Shown: positions 44,827 to 54,428 of the stretch, piece by piece | Position numbering within the stretch: the first letter of the stretch is position 1 | Layout: each line of letters opens with the position of its first letter | Source of the DNA: Kaistella sp. SH40-3 | GTDB taxonomy: Bacteria; Bacteroidota; Bacteroidia; Flavobacteriales; Weeksellaceae | Direction: 5' to 3' | Assembly: GCF_030686865.1 (NCBI RefSeq) | Contig: NZ_JAQYUS010000001.1 | Location: 620,001 to 684,000, forward strand | Length of the DNA stretch: 64,000 nt | The notes under the pieces: generated by a model | What the model was told of the DNA's origin: nothing | The model's database searches: none | Seen by the model: only the letters and a program-made list of their open reading frames with translations | Program-made: the position numbers and the translations under genes

Positions 44827-45128
44827 AGTATTTTGCTTACACATGGTTATAATGTTGAAACCATTGGGAATCGTTCCGATTATCAGCAGAAACTGCAAAA
44901 CATGAAACCTATCTTAATCATTACCGATATGTTGAGGTCTGGCTTTGATGGTCGAACTTTAACAAAAGACCTAAAAGTAATCCTGAAACGGCCAATATAA
45001 AAGTAATGCTAATGTCTGCCCATCCTGATGCTGCGGAGATTTGCAGAGAAATTGGTGCCGATGATTTTCTCGCTAAACCTTTTGAGATCAATGAATTGGT
45101 CAATAAAGTTGAAACTCTTCTACAATAA
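44827..45128 (+). pseudogene. broken response-regulator receiver gene
   Basis: Reading 44827-44976 gives SILLTHGYNVETIGNRSDYQ ... ILIITDMLRSGFDGRTLTKDLK, with the phospho-acceptor Asp at 44926-44928. Shifting by one base at the A run 44973-44976 continues SNPETANIKVMLMSAHPDA ... IGADDFLAKPFEINELVNKV to the stop at 45126-45128. Together this is a CheY-like receiver with its switch Lys. One A appears to be missing, and a TAA at 44824-44826 plus loss of the N-terminal DD strand leave no start. The shift is either real decay or a homopolymer sequencing error; the lost N-terminus favours decay. Confidence 0.8.
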
Positions 45129-45145
45129 ATACAAAATGAGGAAAT

Positions 45146-45763
45146 TTATTCAAACAACATTTTTGTGATAAAATCATTCTCTTTATTTCCTCTTGCAGGC
45201 GAATATTCTCTGCCGTAGAAAATAATCTGAAGATGCAATTTGTTCCATGTTTCTTTAGGGAACAGTTTCTTGGCGTCTTTTTCAGTTTCAACTACATTTT
45301 TTCCAGAGGTTAATTTCCACTGCGTCATCAATCGATGAATATGCGTATCTACAGGAAAAGCAGGAAACCCGAAACCTTGACTCATCACCACAGAAGCCGT
45401 TTTGTGACCAACTCCCGGAAGCGCTTCCAGTTCTTCAAAAGTTTGGGGAACAATGCCGTTATGTCTTTCTACAAGGAGTTCTGACATTCTTTTAAGGTTT
45501 TTCGCTTTCGTATTTGCTAAGCCGATTTCTTTAATTAAATATTTAATTTCGTCAACTTCCAGTTCTTTCATTTTAAAAGGAGTGCCAGCAACTTCGAAAA
45601 GTTTAGGCGTGATCTGATTCACTTTTTTATCCGTAGTTTGCGCGGAAAGTGCAACGGCAACCAGTAAAGTAAACGGATCTTTATGGTCGAGCGGAATCGG
45701 GACTGCAGGATATAATTTTTCGAGTTCTGTCATTACGATTTCTGCTCTTTGCTTTTTAGTCAT
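45146..45763 (-). CDS. nth: endonuclease III-type DNA glycosylase lacking the Fe-S cysteines
   Basis: 205 aa from ATG 45763 (MTKKQRAEIV); the frame is open to 46060 but that part overlaps bcp and is not coding. Removes oxidised pyrimidines in base excision repair. The helix-hairpin-helix LPGVGHKTASVVM includes the catalytic Lys, and FPVDTHIHRL holds the catalytic Asp. The C-terminus reads YGREYSPARGNKENDFITKMLFE: none of the four Cys of the usual [4Fe-4S] loop is present and the protein stops early. Divergent from bcp with 32 bp between them. Confidence 0.92.
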   Translation of the reverse strand: MTKKQRAEIVMTELEKLYPAVPIPLDHKDPFTLLVAVALSAQTTDKKVNQITPKLFEVAGTPFKMKELEVDEIKYLIKEIGLANTKAKNLKRMSELLVERHNGIVPQTFEELEALPGVGHKTASVVMSQGFGFPAFPVDTHIHRLMTQWKLTSGKNVVETEKDAKKLFPKETWNKLHLQIIFYGREYSPARGNKENDFITKMLFE

Positions 45764-45795
45764 TTTAATTCTAAATTTGAACAAAAATAAACAAT

Positions 45796-46248
45796 ATGTT
45801 GAACGTAGGCGATCAATTACCAGAATTTGAAAGTGTAAATCAAGATGGTGAAACGGTAAAGTCATCTGATTTTTCCGGAAAGAAACTCGTAGTTTTCTTT
45901 TATCCAAAAGCAAATACTCCAGGCTGTACTGCAGAAGCGTGTGACCTGAATGATAATATTTCACTTCTAAAAAATGAAGGTTATCAACTATTAGGAATTT
46001 CTGCTGACTCCGTTTCTGCCCAAAAGAAATTCCATGAAAAGTTCGGATTTCAATATCCATTAATCGCTGATGAATCCAAAGAAATATTAGAAAAATTCGG
46101 CGTTTGGCAATTGAAAAAATTTATGGGAAAAGAATACATGGGAATCGTTCGTACGACTTTTATCTTTGATGAAAACGGAGTTTGTACTCGTGTAATCGAT
46201 AAGGTGAAAACCAAAGAGGCTGCGAAACAAATTCTGAAAGGCTCGTAA
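45796..46248 (+). CDS. bcp: thioredoxin-dependent peroxiredoxin Bcp/PrxQ
   Basis: 150 aa, normal length. Reduces peroxides in the cytoplasm. Peroxidatic Cys44 in NTPGCTAEACD with resolving Cys49 five residues on, the classical PrxQ alpha-type pair; GISADSVSAQKKFHEKFGFQYPLIAD and RTTFIFDENG are conserved. Ends at a long hairpin. Confidence 0.96.
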   Translation: MLNVGDQLPEFESVNQDGETVKSSDFSGKKLVVFFYPKANTPGCTAEACDLNDNISLLKNEGYQLLGISADSVSAQKKFHEKFGFQYPLIADESKEILEKFGVWQLKKFMGKEYMGIVRTTFIFDENGVCTRVIDKVKTKEAAKQILKGS

Positions 46249-46261
46249 AAGACAAAAATAT

Positions 46262-46312
46262 ATTGCCACGAATTCACGAATAATTTCATTCGTGCATTCG
46301 TGGCAATTTTTA
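46262..46312. terminator. long inverted repeat after bcp
   Basis: ATTGCCACGAA / TTCGTGGCAAT (46262-46272 and 46297-46307) with inner TTCACGAAT / ATTCGTG pairing, then TTTTTAT. Serves as terminator between bcp and sufS; its CACGAAT-rich sequence looks like a dispersed intergenic repeat. Confidence 0.7.
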
Positions 46313-46317
46313 TAAAA

Positions 46318-46366
46318 ATCTTTTCGTCTTTGAGTGAAAAAAAATTCGCCTTTGCGTGAAACCAAA
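46318..46366 (+). repeat. TCTTTGxGTGAAA-type intergenic repeat
   Basis: Contains CGTCTTTGAGTGAAA and CGCCTTTGCGTGAAAC. Related text occurs at 47790-47880 (CTTTGCGCCATTGCGTTAAAA), so such pieces flank sufS on both sides in the same orientation. Confidence 0.45.
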
Positions 46367-46368
46367 AC

Positions 46369-47589
46369 CTAACCCAGCATTCGTTGGGCTTTTTTCACCC
46401 CTTCCGCCAAAACATCTATTTCTTCAAAAGTATTATAAACCGCAAAACTCGCACGAACTGTTCCGGCGATATTAAAGAAATTCATAATCGGTTGCGTACA
46501 GTGATGGCCGGTTCTCACAGCGATTCCGAGTTTATCGAGAATCATCCCGACATCAGAAGCAATCCCGATTCCTTCGAGGTTGAAAGAAACAACGCCCGTT
46601 CTATTTGCTTTTTCGCCGTAAATTCTTAAACCTTCAATTTCTAATAATTTTTTCTGAGCATAATCCAGCAAAGCATTTTCGTGAGACTGAATGTTTTCCT
46701 GACCAATTTTTTCCATGAAATCAATGGCGACACCCAAAGCGATATTTCCACCAACATTCGGCGTTCCGGCTTCGAATTTAAATGGCAAATCTGCGTAAGT
46801 TGTTTCTTCAAAAGAACAGGTCGCAATCATTTCGCCGCCACCATGAAAAGGCTGAAGTTTTCTAAGGATTTCTTCTTTGCCATAAAGAATTCCCGTTCCC
46901 ATTGGAGCGTACATTTTATGTCCGGAGAACACAAAGAAATCACAGTCCATTTTCTGAACATCAATTTTGAAATGCGGAACCGATTGAGCGCCATCAATCA
47001 CAATCATTGCGTTTGAATTTGCTCTGGTTTTTGCAATAATTTCTTCTACAGGATTGATCACTCCCAAAGCATTTGAAACCTGATTAAGAGAAACAATCTT
47101 CGTTCTTTCACTTAAATTTTGATCTAAAAAATCGAGTTGAAGAATTCCGTTTTCGTCCATCGGAATTACTTTCAATTTTGCGCCGGTTCTTTCACACAAC
47201 ATTTGCCACGGAACGATATTCGAATGATGTTCGAGATAAGAAATAATAATCTCGTCATCTTTTTTAATCAAATTCGTTACTGCATAGGCGATGAGGTTGA
47301 TTCCTTCCGTCGTTCCTTTGGTAAAAATAACTTCAAAATCATTTTTAGCATTAAGAAATTTCTGGATTTTTCTCCGCGAAACTTCCATTTCTTCAGTCGC
47401 TAATTGACTCAAAGTGTGGATTCCACGATGAACATTAGCATTAATGGTAGAGTAGTATTTTTCCCAACTTTCAATAACTGAAATTGGTTTCTGAGAAGTA
47501 GCGCCGTTATCGAGATAAACCAAAGGTTTACCATTAACGGTTTGCGTAAGAATAGGAAACTGACTGCGAATATTTTGGATGTCGAACAT
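46369..47589 (-). CDS. sufS: cysteine desulfurase SufS
   Basis: 406 aa, group II desulfurase. Takes sulfur from cysteine for Fe-S assembly. PLP-binding Lys225 in FFVFSGHKMYAPMG and active-site Cys364 in RTGHHCTQP; the N-terminus FDIQNIRSQFPIL ... YLDNGATSQKP is typical. It is separated by about 29 kb from sufABCD; no sufE-like gene adjoins it. Flanked on both sides by repeat-like intergenic DNA. Confidence 0.96.
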   Translation of the reverse strand: MFDIQNIRSQFPILTQTVNGKPLVYLDNGATSQKPISVIESWEKYYSTINANVHRGIHTLSQLATEEMEVSRRKIQKFLNAKNDFEVIFTKGTTEGINLIAYAVTNLIKKDDEIIISYLEHHSNIVPWQMLCERTGAKLKVIPMDENGILQLDFLDQNLSERTKIVSLNQVSNALGVINPVEEIIAKTRANSNAMIVIDGAQSVPHFKIDVQKMDCDFFVFSGHKMYAPMGTGILYGKEEILRKLQPFHGGGEMIATCSFEETTYADLPFKFEAGTPNVGGNIALGVAIDFMEKIGQENIQSHENALLDYAQKKLLEIEGLRIYGEKANRTGVVSFNLEGIGIASDVGMILDKLGIAVRTGHHCTQPIMNFFNIAGTVRASFAVYNTFEEIDVLAEGVKKAQRMLG

Positions 47590-47699
47590 GTTGCTTATTT
47601 AGAATGCTTCAAATTTACGGAATTTTAAATTGAATATTCTTTATTAGATTTGAGATTTAAAGACCAGAGATTAGAGACAAAAATATTTGAAATATATTT

Positions 47700-47880
47700 T
47701 GCCGCATTTTTTATTTAACCACAAAAGACACAAAAGAATGATGGTGTGAAAGTTATTCAAAAGATCAAAAAAGAGGATTCTGAAATCCCTCTTTTCTCAT
47801 CGTAGCGCCATTGCGACCGGAATTATTTATCGCATAAATCAGGATAAAAATCTTTGCGCCATTGCGTTAAAATATTTCAA
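47700..47880. repeat. repeat-rich intergenic region
   Basis: Holds AACCACAAAAGACACAAAAG (about 47719-47738), a hairpin AAAGAGGATT / AATCCCTCTTT (about 47767-47794, T run on the minus strand, probable terminator of the serine hydrolase), GTAGCGCCATTGCG and CTTTGCGCCATTGCGTTAAAA. These short texts recur around sufS and look like a degenerate dispersed repeat family. Confidence 0.45.
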
Positions 47881-47883
47881 TCT

Positions 47884-49023
47884 TTAATCAAAATTTTTCA
47901 CCACTTCATTCACGTACATCGCAACTTGTACAGGTCTTCCTTTCTCATCGAAAGTTTCCCTTTTATCCATTCCTGTACGAACAATAACCATTTGTTTTTC
48001 TGGAATTACGATTATCAACTGACCATATAATCCGCGGAAATAATAATGTTTTATCGCTGCATCCTCATTAATCCAAAGTCCCTGTCCATAAGCGCCTTGC
48101 GATAATTTTGTCGGCGTTCTCATTTCATTAATAAATTGCGGGTTAAGGATTTGTTGTCCATTAAATTCACCATCATTTAAAAACAACTGACCGAATTTCG
48201 CAAAATCCCTTGCGGTAGAATTGATGCAGCAAAAAGTTTTTTCCATGCCGAAATCGTCGGTGTTCCATTCTGCGTTTTGCTCCATTCCGAGCGGTTGCCA
48301 AAATGTTTCTGAACAATATTGTGCAATTGTTTTATTGAGTGACTTTCTCAAGGCGAAACCTAAAAGTTGTGTTGAGCCAGACTGATACTCGAATTTTGTT
48401 CCGGGTTTTTCTTTAAAGCCACGCAGGAAAACTGCTTCTTCCAAAGACTTTCCGTAATAGGCTTTTGCGTTGGGGAGAAAAGGATTATTGTAATCTTCGT
48501 TCCAGTTTAAACCGGCTTCCATTTCCGCTAAATTTGCCAGAGTTAGATATTTTCCGAATTCTACATTATTGTAATTCTGAAAGAAATCGGCGAATTTTTC
48601 ATCGATGCTTTTGATCTTTTTCTCTTCAATGGCTTTACCTACAAGCATTACAGTAATTGCCTTTGCCATCGAAAAAGAATTGGTTTTGGATTCTTGATTA
48701 TAAGCATCCCAATATTGTTCATGGACTAATTTGCCATTTTTAATAATGAGAAAAGAAGCCGTTTTTGATTGCTTTAAATCTTCGACTAGAGTTTTAGTTA
48801 ATTGCTTTTTATTGTACAATGAATCTTTCACCCACGGAATTGTTTTTCCTTTTGCAATCGTATGAGACTTGAAATAAGTTCCATCATCGATGCTGGAGCC
48901 AGTTTCTCCCCTCAGATAAGTTTCACGAATTCCTTTGAATAAATAATCATATCCGAAAGTGTAAGCCAATGCGATTAATGCTGCGATCGCAACTAATATT
49001 CCTTTCAATGTTTTTTCTAGCAT
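47884..49023 (-). CDS. class C beta-lactamase-like serine hydrolase
   Basis: 379 aa. An N-terminal signal anchor (about 5-26) and a serine-hydrolase domain of the beta-lactamase/penicillin-binding fold: S118-M-A-K121 (SxxK) and Y213-Q-S215 (YxS). The family includes esterases and D-aminopeptidases; antibiotic resistance should not be assumed. Periplasmic, membrane-anchored. Single gene. Confidence 0.88.
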   Translation of the reverse strand: MLEKTLKGILVAIAALIALAYTFGYDYLFKGIRETYLRGETGSSIDDGTYFKSHTIAKGKTIPWVKDSLYNKKQLTKTLVEDLKQSKTASFLIIKNGKLVHEQYWDAYNQESKTNSFSMAKAITVMLVGKAIEEKKIKSIDEKFADFFQNYNNVEFGKYLTLANLAEMEAGLNWNEDYNNPFLPNAKAYYGKSLEEAVFLRGFKEKPGTKFEYQSGSTQLLGFALRKSLNKTIAQYCSETFWQPLGMEQNAEWNTDDFGMEKTFCCINSTARDFAKFGQLFLNDGEFNGQQILNPQFINEMRTPTKLSQGAYGQGLWINEDAAIKHYYFRGLYGQLIIVIPEKQMVIVRTGMDKRETFDEKGRPVQVAMYVNEVVKNFD

Positions 49024-49077
49024 GCAAAAAATGTTTAAGACAAATTTAGGATTATAAATGGAAATGTGTTAAAATAA

Positions 49078-49110
49078 AAAAAGTTCCAAATTTCTCCGGA
49101 ACTTTTCAGT
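49078..49110 (-). terminator. glyQS terminator
   Basis: Minus strand: AAGTTCC / GGAACTT stem followed by a long T run, 20 bp after the glyQS stop. Confidence 0.85.
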
Positions 49111-49130
49111 AATAATATTTTTTCGCAACC

Positions 49131-50672
49131 TTAAATTTTAGAAAGTAGATTTCTGAAATTCGTTTTCTCAGCAATAATTCTTCTTAAATCCGCAACAGCA
49201 ACTCTTTCCTGTTTCATCGTATCTCTATCTCTTAAAGTCACGGTGTTATCGGTTAAAGATTCGTGGTCAATCGTAATACAGAAAGGGGTTCCAATCGCAT
49301 CCTGTCGTCTGTAACGTTTTCCGATGCTGTCTTTATCTTCATAAATCATGTTGAAATCATATTTCAAATCATTGAAGATTTTCTCCCCGTATTCGCCTAA
49401 ACCATCTTTTTTCATCAATGGTAAAATCGCTGCTTTTACTGGCGCCAAAGCAGGTGGAAGAGAAAGAACTGTTCTTTCTGAACCGTCTTCTAAAACTTCA
49501 TCTTTCAAACAGTTAGAGAAAATTGCCAAAAACAAACGGTCTAAACCAACCGAAGTTTCTACGACATAAGGAACATAATTTTCATTTCTTTCAGAATCAA
49601 AATATTGCAATTTACGTCCTGAATGTTTTTCGTGTGCACTTAAATCGAAATCAGTTCTGGAGTGAATTCCTTCCAGTTCTTTAAATCCGAATGGGAATTT
49701 AAATTCAATATCAGCCGCAGCATTTGCGTAATGTGCTAATTTTTCGTGATCGTGGAATTTATAATTTTCAGCACCTAAACCTAAAGCCAAATGCCAGTTT
49801 AAACGTTTCTCTTTCCAAGTTTCATAAAAACCTAATTCAGTTCCCGGAGGTACAAAATATTGCATTTCCATTTGTTCAAATTCACGCATTCTGAAAATAA
49901 ACTGTCTTGCAACAATCTCATTTCTAAAGGCTTTCCCAATTTGAGCAATTCCAAAAGGTAATTTATGACGGGATGTTTTCTGAACATTTAAAAAGTTCAC
50001 AAAAATACCCTGCGCCGTTTCCGGTCTCAAATATAAATCGGTTGCAGTGTCCGCAGACGCACCTAATTTCGTTCCGAACATTAAGTTGAATTGTCGAACA
50101 TCTGTCCAGTTTTTAGAACCGGTATCAGGATCCGCAATTTCCAACTCTTCAATCAGCGACTTCATATCGGCAAGATCTTCTTTTTCAAGAGATTGCGCCA
50201 TTCTCGAAAGAATCGTTTTCTGTTTTTCTCTATATTCTAAAACACGTGGATTTGTGTTTTCAAATTCGTTTTTATCGAAAGCCTCACCAAATCTTTTGGC
50301 GGCTTTATCAATTTCTTTTTGTGCTTTATCTTCTAATTTCGCACAATAATCTTCTAATAAAACATCGGCTCTGAAACGTTTCTTCGAATCTTTATTATCA
50401 ATCAACGGATCATTAAAAGCATCAACGTGACCAGACGCTTTCCAAATAGTGGGATGCATAAAAATCGCGGTATCAATTCCCACAATATTGTCATTCATCT
50501 GCACCATTGCTTTCCACCAATACTGCTTGATATTATTTTTCAGTTCTACACCATTTTGTCCATAATCGTAAATCGCCGAAAGACCGTCATAAATTTCACT
50601 TGAAGGAAAAATAAAACCATATTCTTTCGCATGCGAAATCAATTTTTTGAAAACATCTTCTTGTTTAGCCAT
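49131..50672 (-). CDS. glyQS: glycine--tRNA ligase (single-chain, eukaryote/archaeal type)
   Basis: 513 aa from ATG 50672 (MAKQEDVFKKLISHAKEYGFIFPSSEIY); 13 extra upstream codons in frame are discarded as atypical. Class II synthetase of the dimeric, single-chain type. Motif 2 RNEIVARQFIFRMREFEQMEMQYF and motif 3 ETSVGLDRLFLAIF are clear, with a C-terminal anticodon-binding domain (about 390-500). Confidence 0.95.
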   Translation of the reverse strand: MAKQEDVFKKLISHAKEYGFIFPSSEIYDGLSAIYDYGQNGVELKNNIKQYWWKAMVQMNDNIVGIDTAIFMHPTIWKASGHVDAFNDPLIDNKDSKKRFRADVLLEDYCAKLEDKAQKEIDKAAKRFGEAFDKNEFENTNPRVLEYREKQKTILSRMAQSLEKEDLADMKSLIEELEIADPDTGSKNWTDVRQFNLMFGTKLGASADTATDLYLRPETAQGIFVNFLNVQKTSRHKLPFGIAQIGKAFRNEIVARQFIFRMREFEQMEMQYFVPPGTELGFYETWKEKRLNWHLALGLGAENYKFHDHEKLAHYANAAADIEFKFPFGFKELEGIHSRTDFDLSAHEKHSGRKLQYFDSERNENYVPYVVETSVGLDRLFLAIFSNCLKDEVLEDGSERTVLSLPPALAPVKAAILPLMKKDGLGEYGEKIFNDLKYDFNMIYEDKDSIGKRYRRQDAIGTPFCITIDHESLTDNTVTLRDRDTMKQERVAVADLRRIIAEKTNFRNLLSKI

Positions 50673-50717
50673 CGTTTTAGAATTTATGCAAAAATAGGGA
50701 ATTTTATTCAAATTTTT

Positions 50718-50811
50718 AGGAGCCGGGAACCTGCTTGGAGTTAGCCTGAACTTGTTGAAGGGCTGTATCTTTTACTATGCTGCGCAAAACAATATCGCTG
50801 CAATCAGGGTT
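50718..50811. repeat. possible dispersed intergenic element
   Basis: A block less AT-rich than its flanks, beginning AGGAGCCGGGAACCTGCTT and ending CGCTGCAATCAGGGTT. It recalls, from memory, a family of intergenic repeats in Flavobacteriia with AGGAGC...CCTGCT and CGCTGCAATC...GGG ends. No coding frame. Confidence 0.35.
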
Positions 50812-50905
50812 ATTGATGATTTGGATTTTTAAAGAAGATCGTTAACAATAAATTGAATGTATGTTTTTATTTAAAGACTTTGTCTAACTCTTTCGCTCCT
50901 AGAAA

Positions 50906-50934
50906 TTGAACGTGAAGATTTTTCTTTATCTTTG
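50906..50934 (+). promoter_or_regulatory. prfA promoter
   Basis: TTG (50906-50908), 18-nt spacer, TATCTTTG (50927-50934); leader of about 16 nt to the ATG at 50955. Confidence 0.6.
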
Positions 50935-50954
50935 CAAACTACAAAATTTCAGAA

Positions 50955-52043
50955 ATGTCAAAGTCCCTTATCCCGAAACTCGAAGCCATTAAACAGCGCT
51001 ACAACGAAGTTGCAGACCTTATTATACAGCCAGATATTATTTCTGACCAAAAAAAATATTCTACTTTAAATAAGGAATACAGTGACTTGGGGAAAATTGT
51101 TGCGGTTTTTGATAAATACAAACAAGCTTTGACCACCATTGAAGAATCCGACGAAATTATCGCAGACGGTTCTGACAAAGAGTTTGTAGAAATGGCAAAA
51201 GCCGAAAAAAATGAAGCTTTGGGTAAACTCCCAGGACTGGAAGAGGAATTAAAAGTGCTTCTTATTCCAAAAGATCCTGCCGATGATAAAAACGTAATTG
51301 TCGAATTAAGAGCAGGAACTGGTGGTGATGAAGCAGCAATTTTTGTTGAAGATGTCTACAGGGCTTACGCAATGTATTTCAAATCAAAAGGTTGGAAACA
51401 CGAAATAACCGATTTCAGCGAAGCTTCAAAGGGATATAAGGAGTTGATTTTGAGAGTGGAAGGGAGTGATGGTATTTATGGAATCATGAAGTTCGAATCT
51501 GGAGTGCATCGTGTTCAAAGGGTTCCTGAAACAGAATCTCAAGGCAGAGTTCATACCTCAGCAATTACAGTTGCCGTTTTGCCCGAAGCGGAAGAAGTGG
51601 ATTTTGAATTAAATCCAGCCGACATTGAAATGCAAACTTCAAGATCTGGAGGTGCGGGTGGACAAAACGTAAATAAAGTAGAAACGAAAGTACAGTTAAC
51701 TCATAAACCTTCCGGAATGGTGGTTGTTTGTCAGCAAGCGCGGTCGCAGTTGGCTAACCGAGAATTAGCGATGGAAATGCTTCGTACCAAATTATACGAT
51801 ATCGAATTGCAAAAAGCAGTTGGCGATGTCGCAGCCCAAAGAAAATCAATGGTTTCAACAGGAGACCGTTCAGCAAAAATTAAAACATATAACTATTCAC
51901 AAGGAAGAGTTACCGATCACAGAATCAACAAATCAATGTACAACCTTGATGCGTACATGAATGGCGATTTGCAGGAGATGATTGATGCCGTAATTATGGC
52001 GGAGAATGCGGAGAAAATGAAAGGGGAAGAAGATAATTATTAA
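50955..52043 (+). CDS. prfA: peptide chain release factor 1
   Basis: 362 aa. Terminates translation at UAA/UAG. The RF1 discriminator PxT reads P191-E-T193 before [12 protein letters not shown], and the GGQ loop (235-237) sits in [17 protein letters not shown]. Followed by a strong terminator. Confidence 0.96.
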   Translation: MSKSLIPKLEAIKQRYNEVADLIIQPDIISDQKKYSTLNKEYSDLGKIVAVFDKYKQALTTIEESDEIIADGSDKEFVEMAKAEKNEALGKLPGLEEELKVLLIPKDPADDKNVIVELRAGTGGDEAAIFVEDVYRAYAMYFKSKGWKHEITDFSEASKGYKELILRVEGSDGIYGIMKFESGVHRVQRVPETESQGRVHTSAITVAVLPEAEEVDFELNPADIEMQTSRSGGAGGQNVNKVETKVQLTHKPSGMVVVCQQARSQLANRELAMEMLRTKLYDIELQKAVGDVAAQRKSMVSTGDRSAKIKTYNYSQGRVTDHRINKSMYNLDAYMNGDLQEMIDAVIMAENAEKMKGEEDNY

Positions 52044-52088
52044 ACTAATCCTTAAGGGATTTAAAATTAGCGCTGGTTTCAATACTAT

Positions 52089-52128
52089 AAAAACACTTTC
52101 AGATTTTTCTGAAAGTGTTTTGTTTTTT
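52089..52128 (+). terminator. prfA terminator
   Basis: Stem AAAACACTTTCAG / CTGAAAGTGTTTT then a T run. Confidence 0.9.
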
Positions 52129-52292
52129 GAGTCAAAATTATTTTGAAAGATGAACCACTATTTTTGTTGAAATTAAGCAATTCTTTTTTTACGATGACAA
52201 CTCCCGAAAGTTTATTATTTCTGAAGATTATTTTTCCTCTTTAAAAATTTCCTATAAAAACCGTAACTTTACTTCCTCTAAAGTCTAGAATA

Positions 52293-54410
52293 ATGCGTCA
52301 AAAAATACAGAACCAAAATCCAAACTTTTCCTTAAAGTCTGAAGCAATACTTCCCTACTTTTTCGAAAAAGATGGTTTGGAAATGAAATCCTCCTACACC
52401 GAAAAGGATTCAAAAATACTTACAGAAAAACAATATTCTGCCGGAGTTGCGCCTTATTTGCGGGGACCATATTCTACAATGTATGTTCAAAAACCCTGGA
52501 CAATCCGACAATACGCAGGATTTTCTACAGCGGAAGAATCCAATGCGTTTTATAGAAGGAACTTAGCAGCCGGACAAAAAGGTTTATCCGTTGCGTTTGA
52601 TTTGGCAACCCACCGTGGCTACGATTCAGATCATCCTCGCGTTGAAGGGGATGTTGGAAAAGCGGGAGTGGCTATCGATTCTGTGGAAGACATGAAAATT
52701 TTATTCAATGAAATCCCTTTGGATGATATCTCTGTTTCAATGACGATGAATGGTGCTGTTTTACCAGTTTTGGCTTTTTATATTGTGGCTGCAGAGGAGC
52801 AAGGTGTTTCTCAAGAAAAACTTTCCGGGACGATTCAGAATGATATTTTAAAGGAGTTCATGGTGAGAAATACTTACATTTATCCGCCAAGCCCTTCCAT
52901 GAAAATAATTGCAGATATTTTTGAATATACGTCTAAAAATATTCCGAAGTTTAACTCGATTTCAATTTCAGGTTATCATATGCAGGAAGCCGGCGCAACA
53001 CCGGTTTTAGAAATGGCTTATACTTTGGCAGACGGTTTAGAATACGTAAGAACTGGAATAAAAGCTGGAATGAAAATCGATGATTTTGCACCGCGTCTCT
53101 CGTTTTTCTGGGCGATTGGAATGAACCATTTTATGGAAATTGCAAAAATGCGCGCAGCACGATATATTTGGGCAAATCTTTTGACACCATTTAATCCGCA
53201 AAATCCAAAATCGTTAGCCTTAAGAACGCATTCTCAAACTTCAGGTTGGAGTTTAACGGAGCAGGAACCTTTTAATAATGTTACAAGAACTGCGATAGAA
53301 GCGTTATCTTCTGCTTTGGGTGGAACACAATCTTTACATACTAATGCTTTGGATGAAGCGATTGCTTTACCAACCGACTATTCTGCGAAAATTGCCAGAA
53401 ATACCCAGATTATTTTACAGCAGGAAAGCGGAATTTGCGATGTTGTAGATCCAATGGGCGGAAGTCATTTGGTAGAAAGTCTGACTCAGCAGATGATTGA
53501 TGAAGCCATGAAGTTCATTGATGAAGTTGAATTGGAAGGTGGAATGACCAAAGCAATCGAAGCCGGAATTCCGAAAATGAGAATCGAAGAAGCTGCGGCA
53601 AAAAAACAGGCAAAAATTGACAGTGGCGAAGAATTCATCATCGGTGTTAATTCTTTTAAATCGACTCAAAAACAAATGGAATTGGATATTTTAGATATCG
53701 ATAATTCTGAAGTTCGCAGAAAACAAATTGAAAGATTACATCAAATAAAAAGAGATCGAAATCCTGAAGCAGTCGTGGAAATTTTAAATAAATTAAAAGA
53801 GGCTGCAAAAACCGATCAAGGAAATCTTTTGGAAATTTGCATCGAAGCCGCTCGAAGAAGAGTAACTCTAGGAGAAATGAGTGATGCGATGGAAGAAAGT
53901 TTCGGACGGTACAAAGCCAATATCAGAACCATACAAGGAGTTTACGCCATGAATGCGAGCAAAAATGAATATTTCCCGAAAGCACTTGCCTTAACCGAAA
54001 AGTTTGAAGAAGAGGAAGGAAGAAGACCCAGAATCATGGTGGTAAAAATGGGACAAGATGGTCACGATCGTGGTGCTAAAGTAGTCGCAACCGCTTTTGC
54101 CGATATGGGTTTTGATGTTGACGTCGCTCCATTATTTCAAACTCCGAAAGAAGTGGCGAAACAGGCCGTAGAAAATGATATTCATATTTTGGGTGTTTCT
54201 TCTTTAGCAGCCGGACATAAATTTCTCGTTCCGCAAGTCGTGGCAGAACTCAAAAAACTCGGTGCAGATGATATTACAATTGTGGTTGGTGGTGTAATTC
54301 CGAAACAGGATTATGAATTCCTTTATGAAAATGGAGCAGATTATATTTTTGGACCTGGAACAAATTTACCTAAATCTGCATGTGAGATTTTAGAAGGATT
54401 TCTTGGGTAA
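52293..54410 (+). CDS. scpA: methylmalonyl-CoA mutase, large (catalytic) subunit
   Basis: 705 aa. Interconverts methylmalonyl-CoA and succinyl-CoA using adenosylcobalamin. The substrate domain ([56 protein letters not shown]) and the C-terminal B12 domain with the axial ligand H591 in GQDGHDRG are complete. No small subunit gene (mutA) adjoins it in the window, although the two are usually paired. No cobalamin riboswitch is seen upstream; a near-consensus -7 box (TAACTTTA, 52264-52271) lies 22 nt before the ATG. Confidence 0.95.
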   Translation: MRQKIQNQNPNFSLKSEAILPYFFEKDGLEMKSSYTEKDSKILTEKQYSAGVAPYLRGPYSTMYVQKPWTIRQYAGFSTAEESNAFYRRNLAAGQKGLSVAFDLATHRGYDSDHPRVEGDVGKAGVAIDSVEDMKILFNEIPLDDISVSMTMNGAVLPVLAFYIVAAEEQGVSQEKLSGTIQNDILKEFMVRNTYIYPPSPSMKIIADIFEYTSKNIPKFNSISISGYHMQEAGATPVLEMAYTLADGLEYVRTGIKAGMKIDDFAPRLSFFWAIGMNHFMEIAKMRAARYIWANLLTPFNPQNPKSLALRTHSQTSGWSLTEQEPFNNVTRTAIEALSSALGGTQSLHTNALDEAIALPTDYSAKIARNTQIILQQESGICDVVDPMGGSHLVESLTQQMIDEAMKFIDEVELEGGMTKAIEAGIPKMRIEEAAAKKQAKIDSGEEFIIGVNSFKSTQKQMELDILDIDNSEVRRKQIERLHQIKRDRNPEAVVEILNKLKEAAKTDQGNLLEICIEAARRRVTLGEMSDAMEESFGRYKANIRTIQGVYAMNASKNEYFPKALALTEKFEEEEGRRPRIMVVKMGQDGHDRGAKVVATAFADMGFDVDVAPLFQTPKEVAKQAVENDIHILGVSSLAAGHKFLVPQVVAELKKLGADDITIVVGGVIPKQDYEFLYENGADYIFGPGTNLPKSACEILEGFLG

Positions 54411-54428
54411 TTCTCTTTTAATAAAAAT

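Noticed and set aside
45764-46060. Upstream extension of the nth frame by 99 codons
   Set aside because: It lies antisense to bcp, and the internal ATG at 45763 gives the expected N-terminus.
47884-49023. Reading the serine hydrolase as a resistance beta-lactamase
   Set aside because: The SxxK and YxS motifs are shared by many esterases and peptidases of the same fold; nothing here is specific for AmpC.
52044-52292. Possible cobalamin riboswitch ahead of the B12-dependent mutase
   Set aside because: The only clear structure is the prfA terminator; the remainder is too short and lacks a B12-box-like GCC(A/G)CTG sequence.
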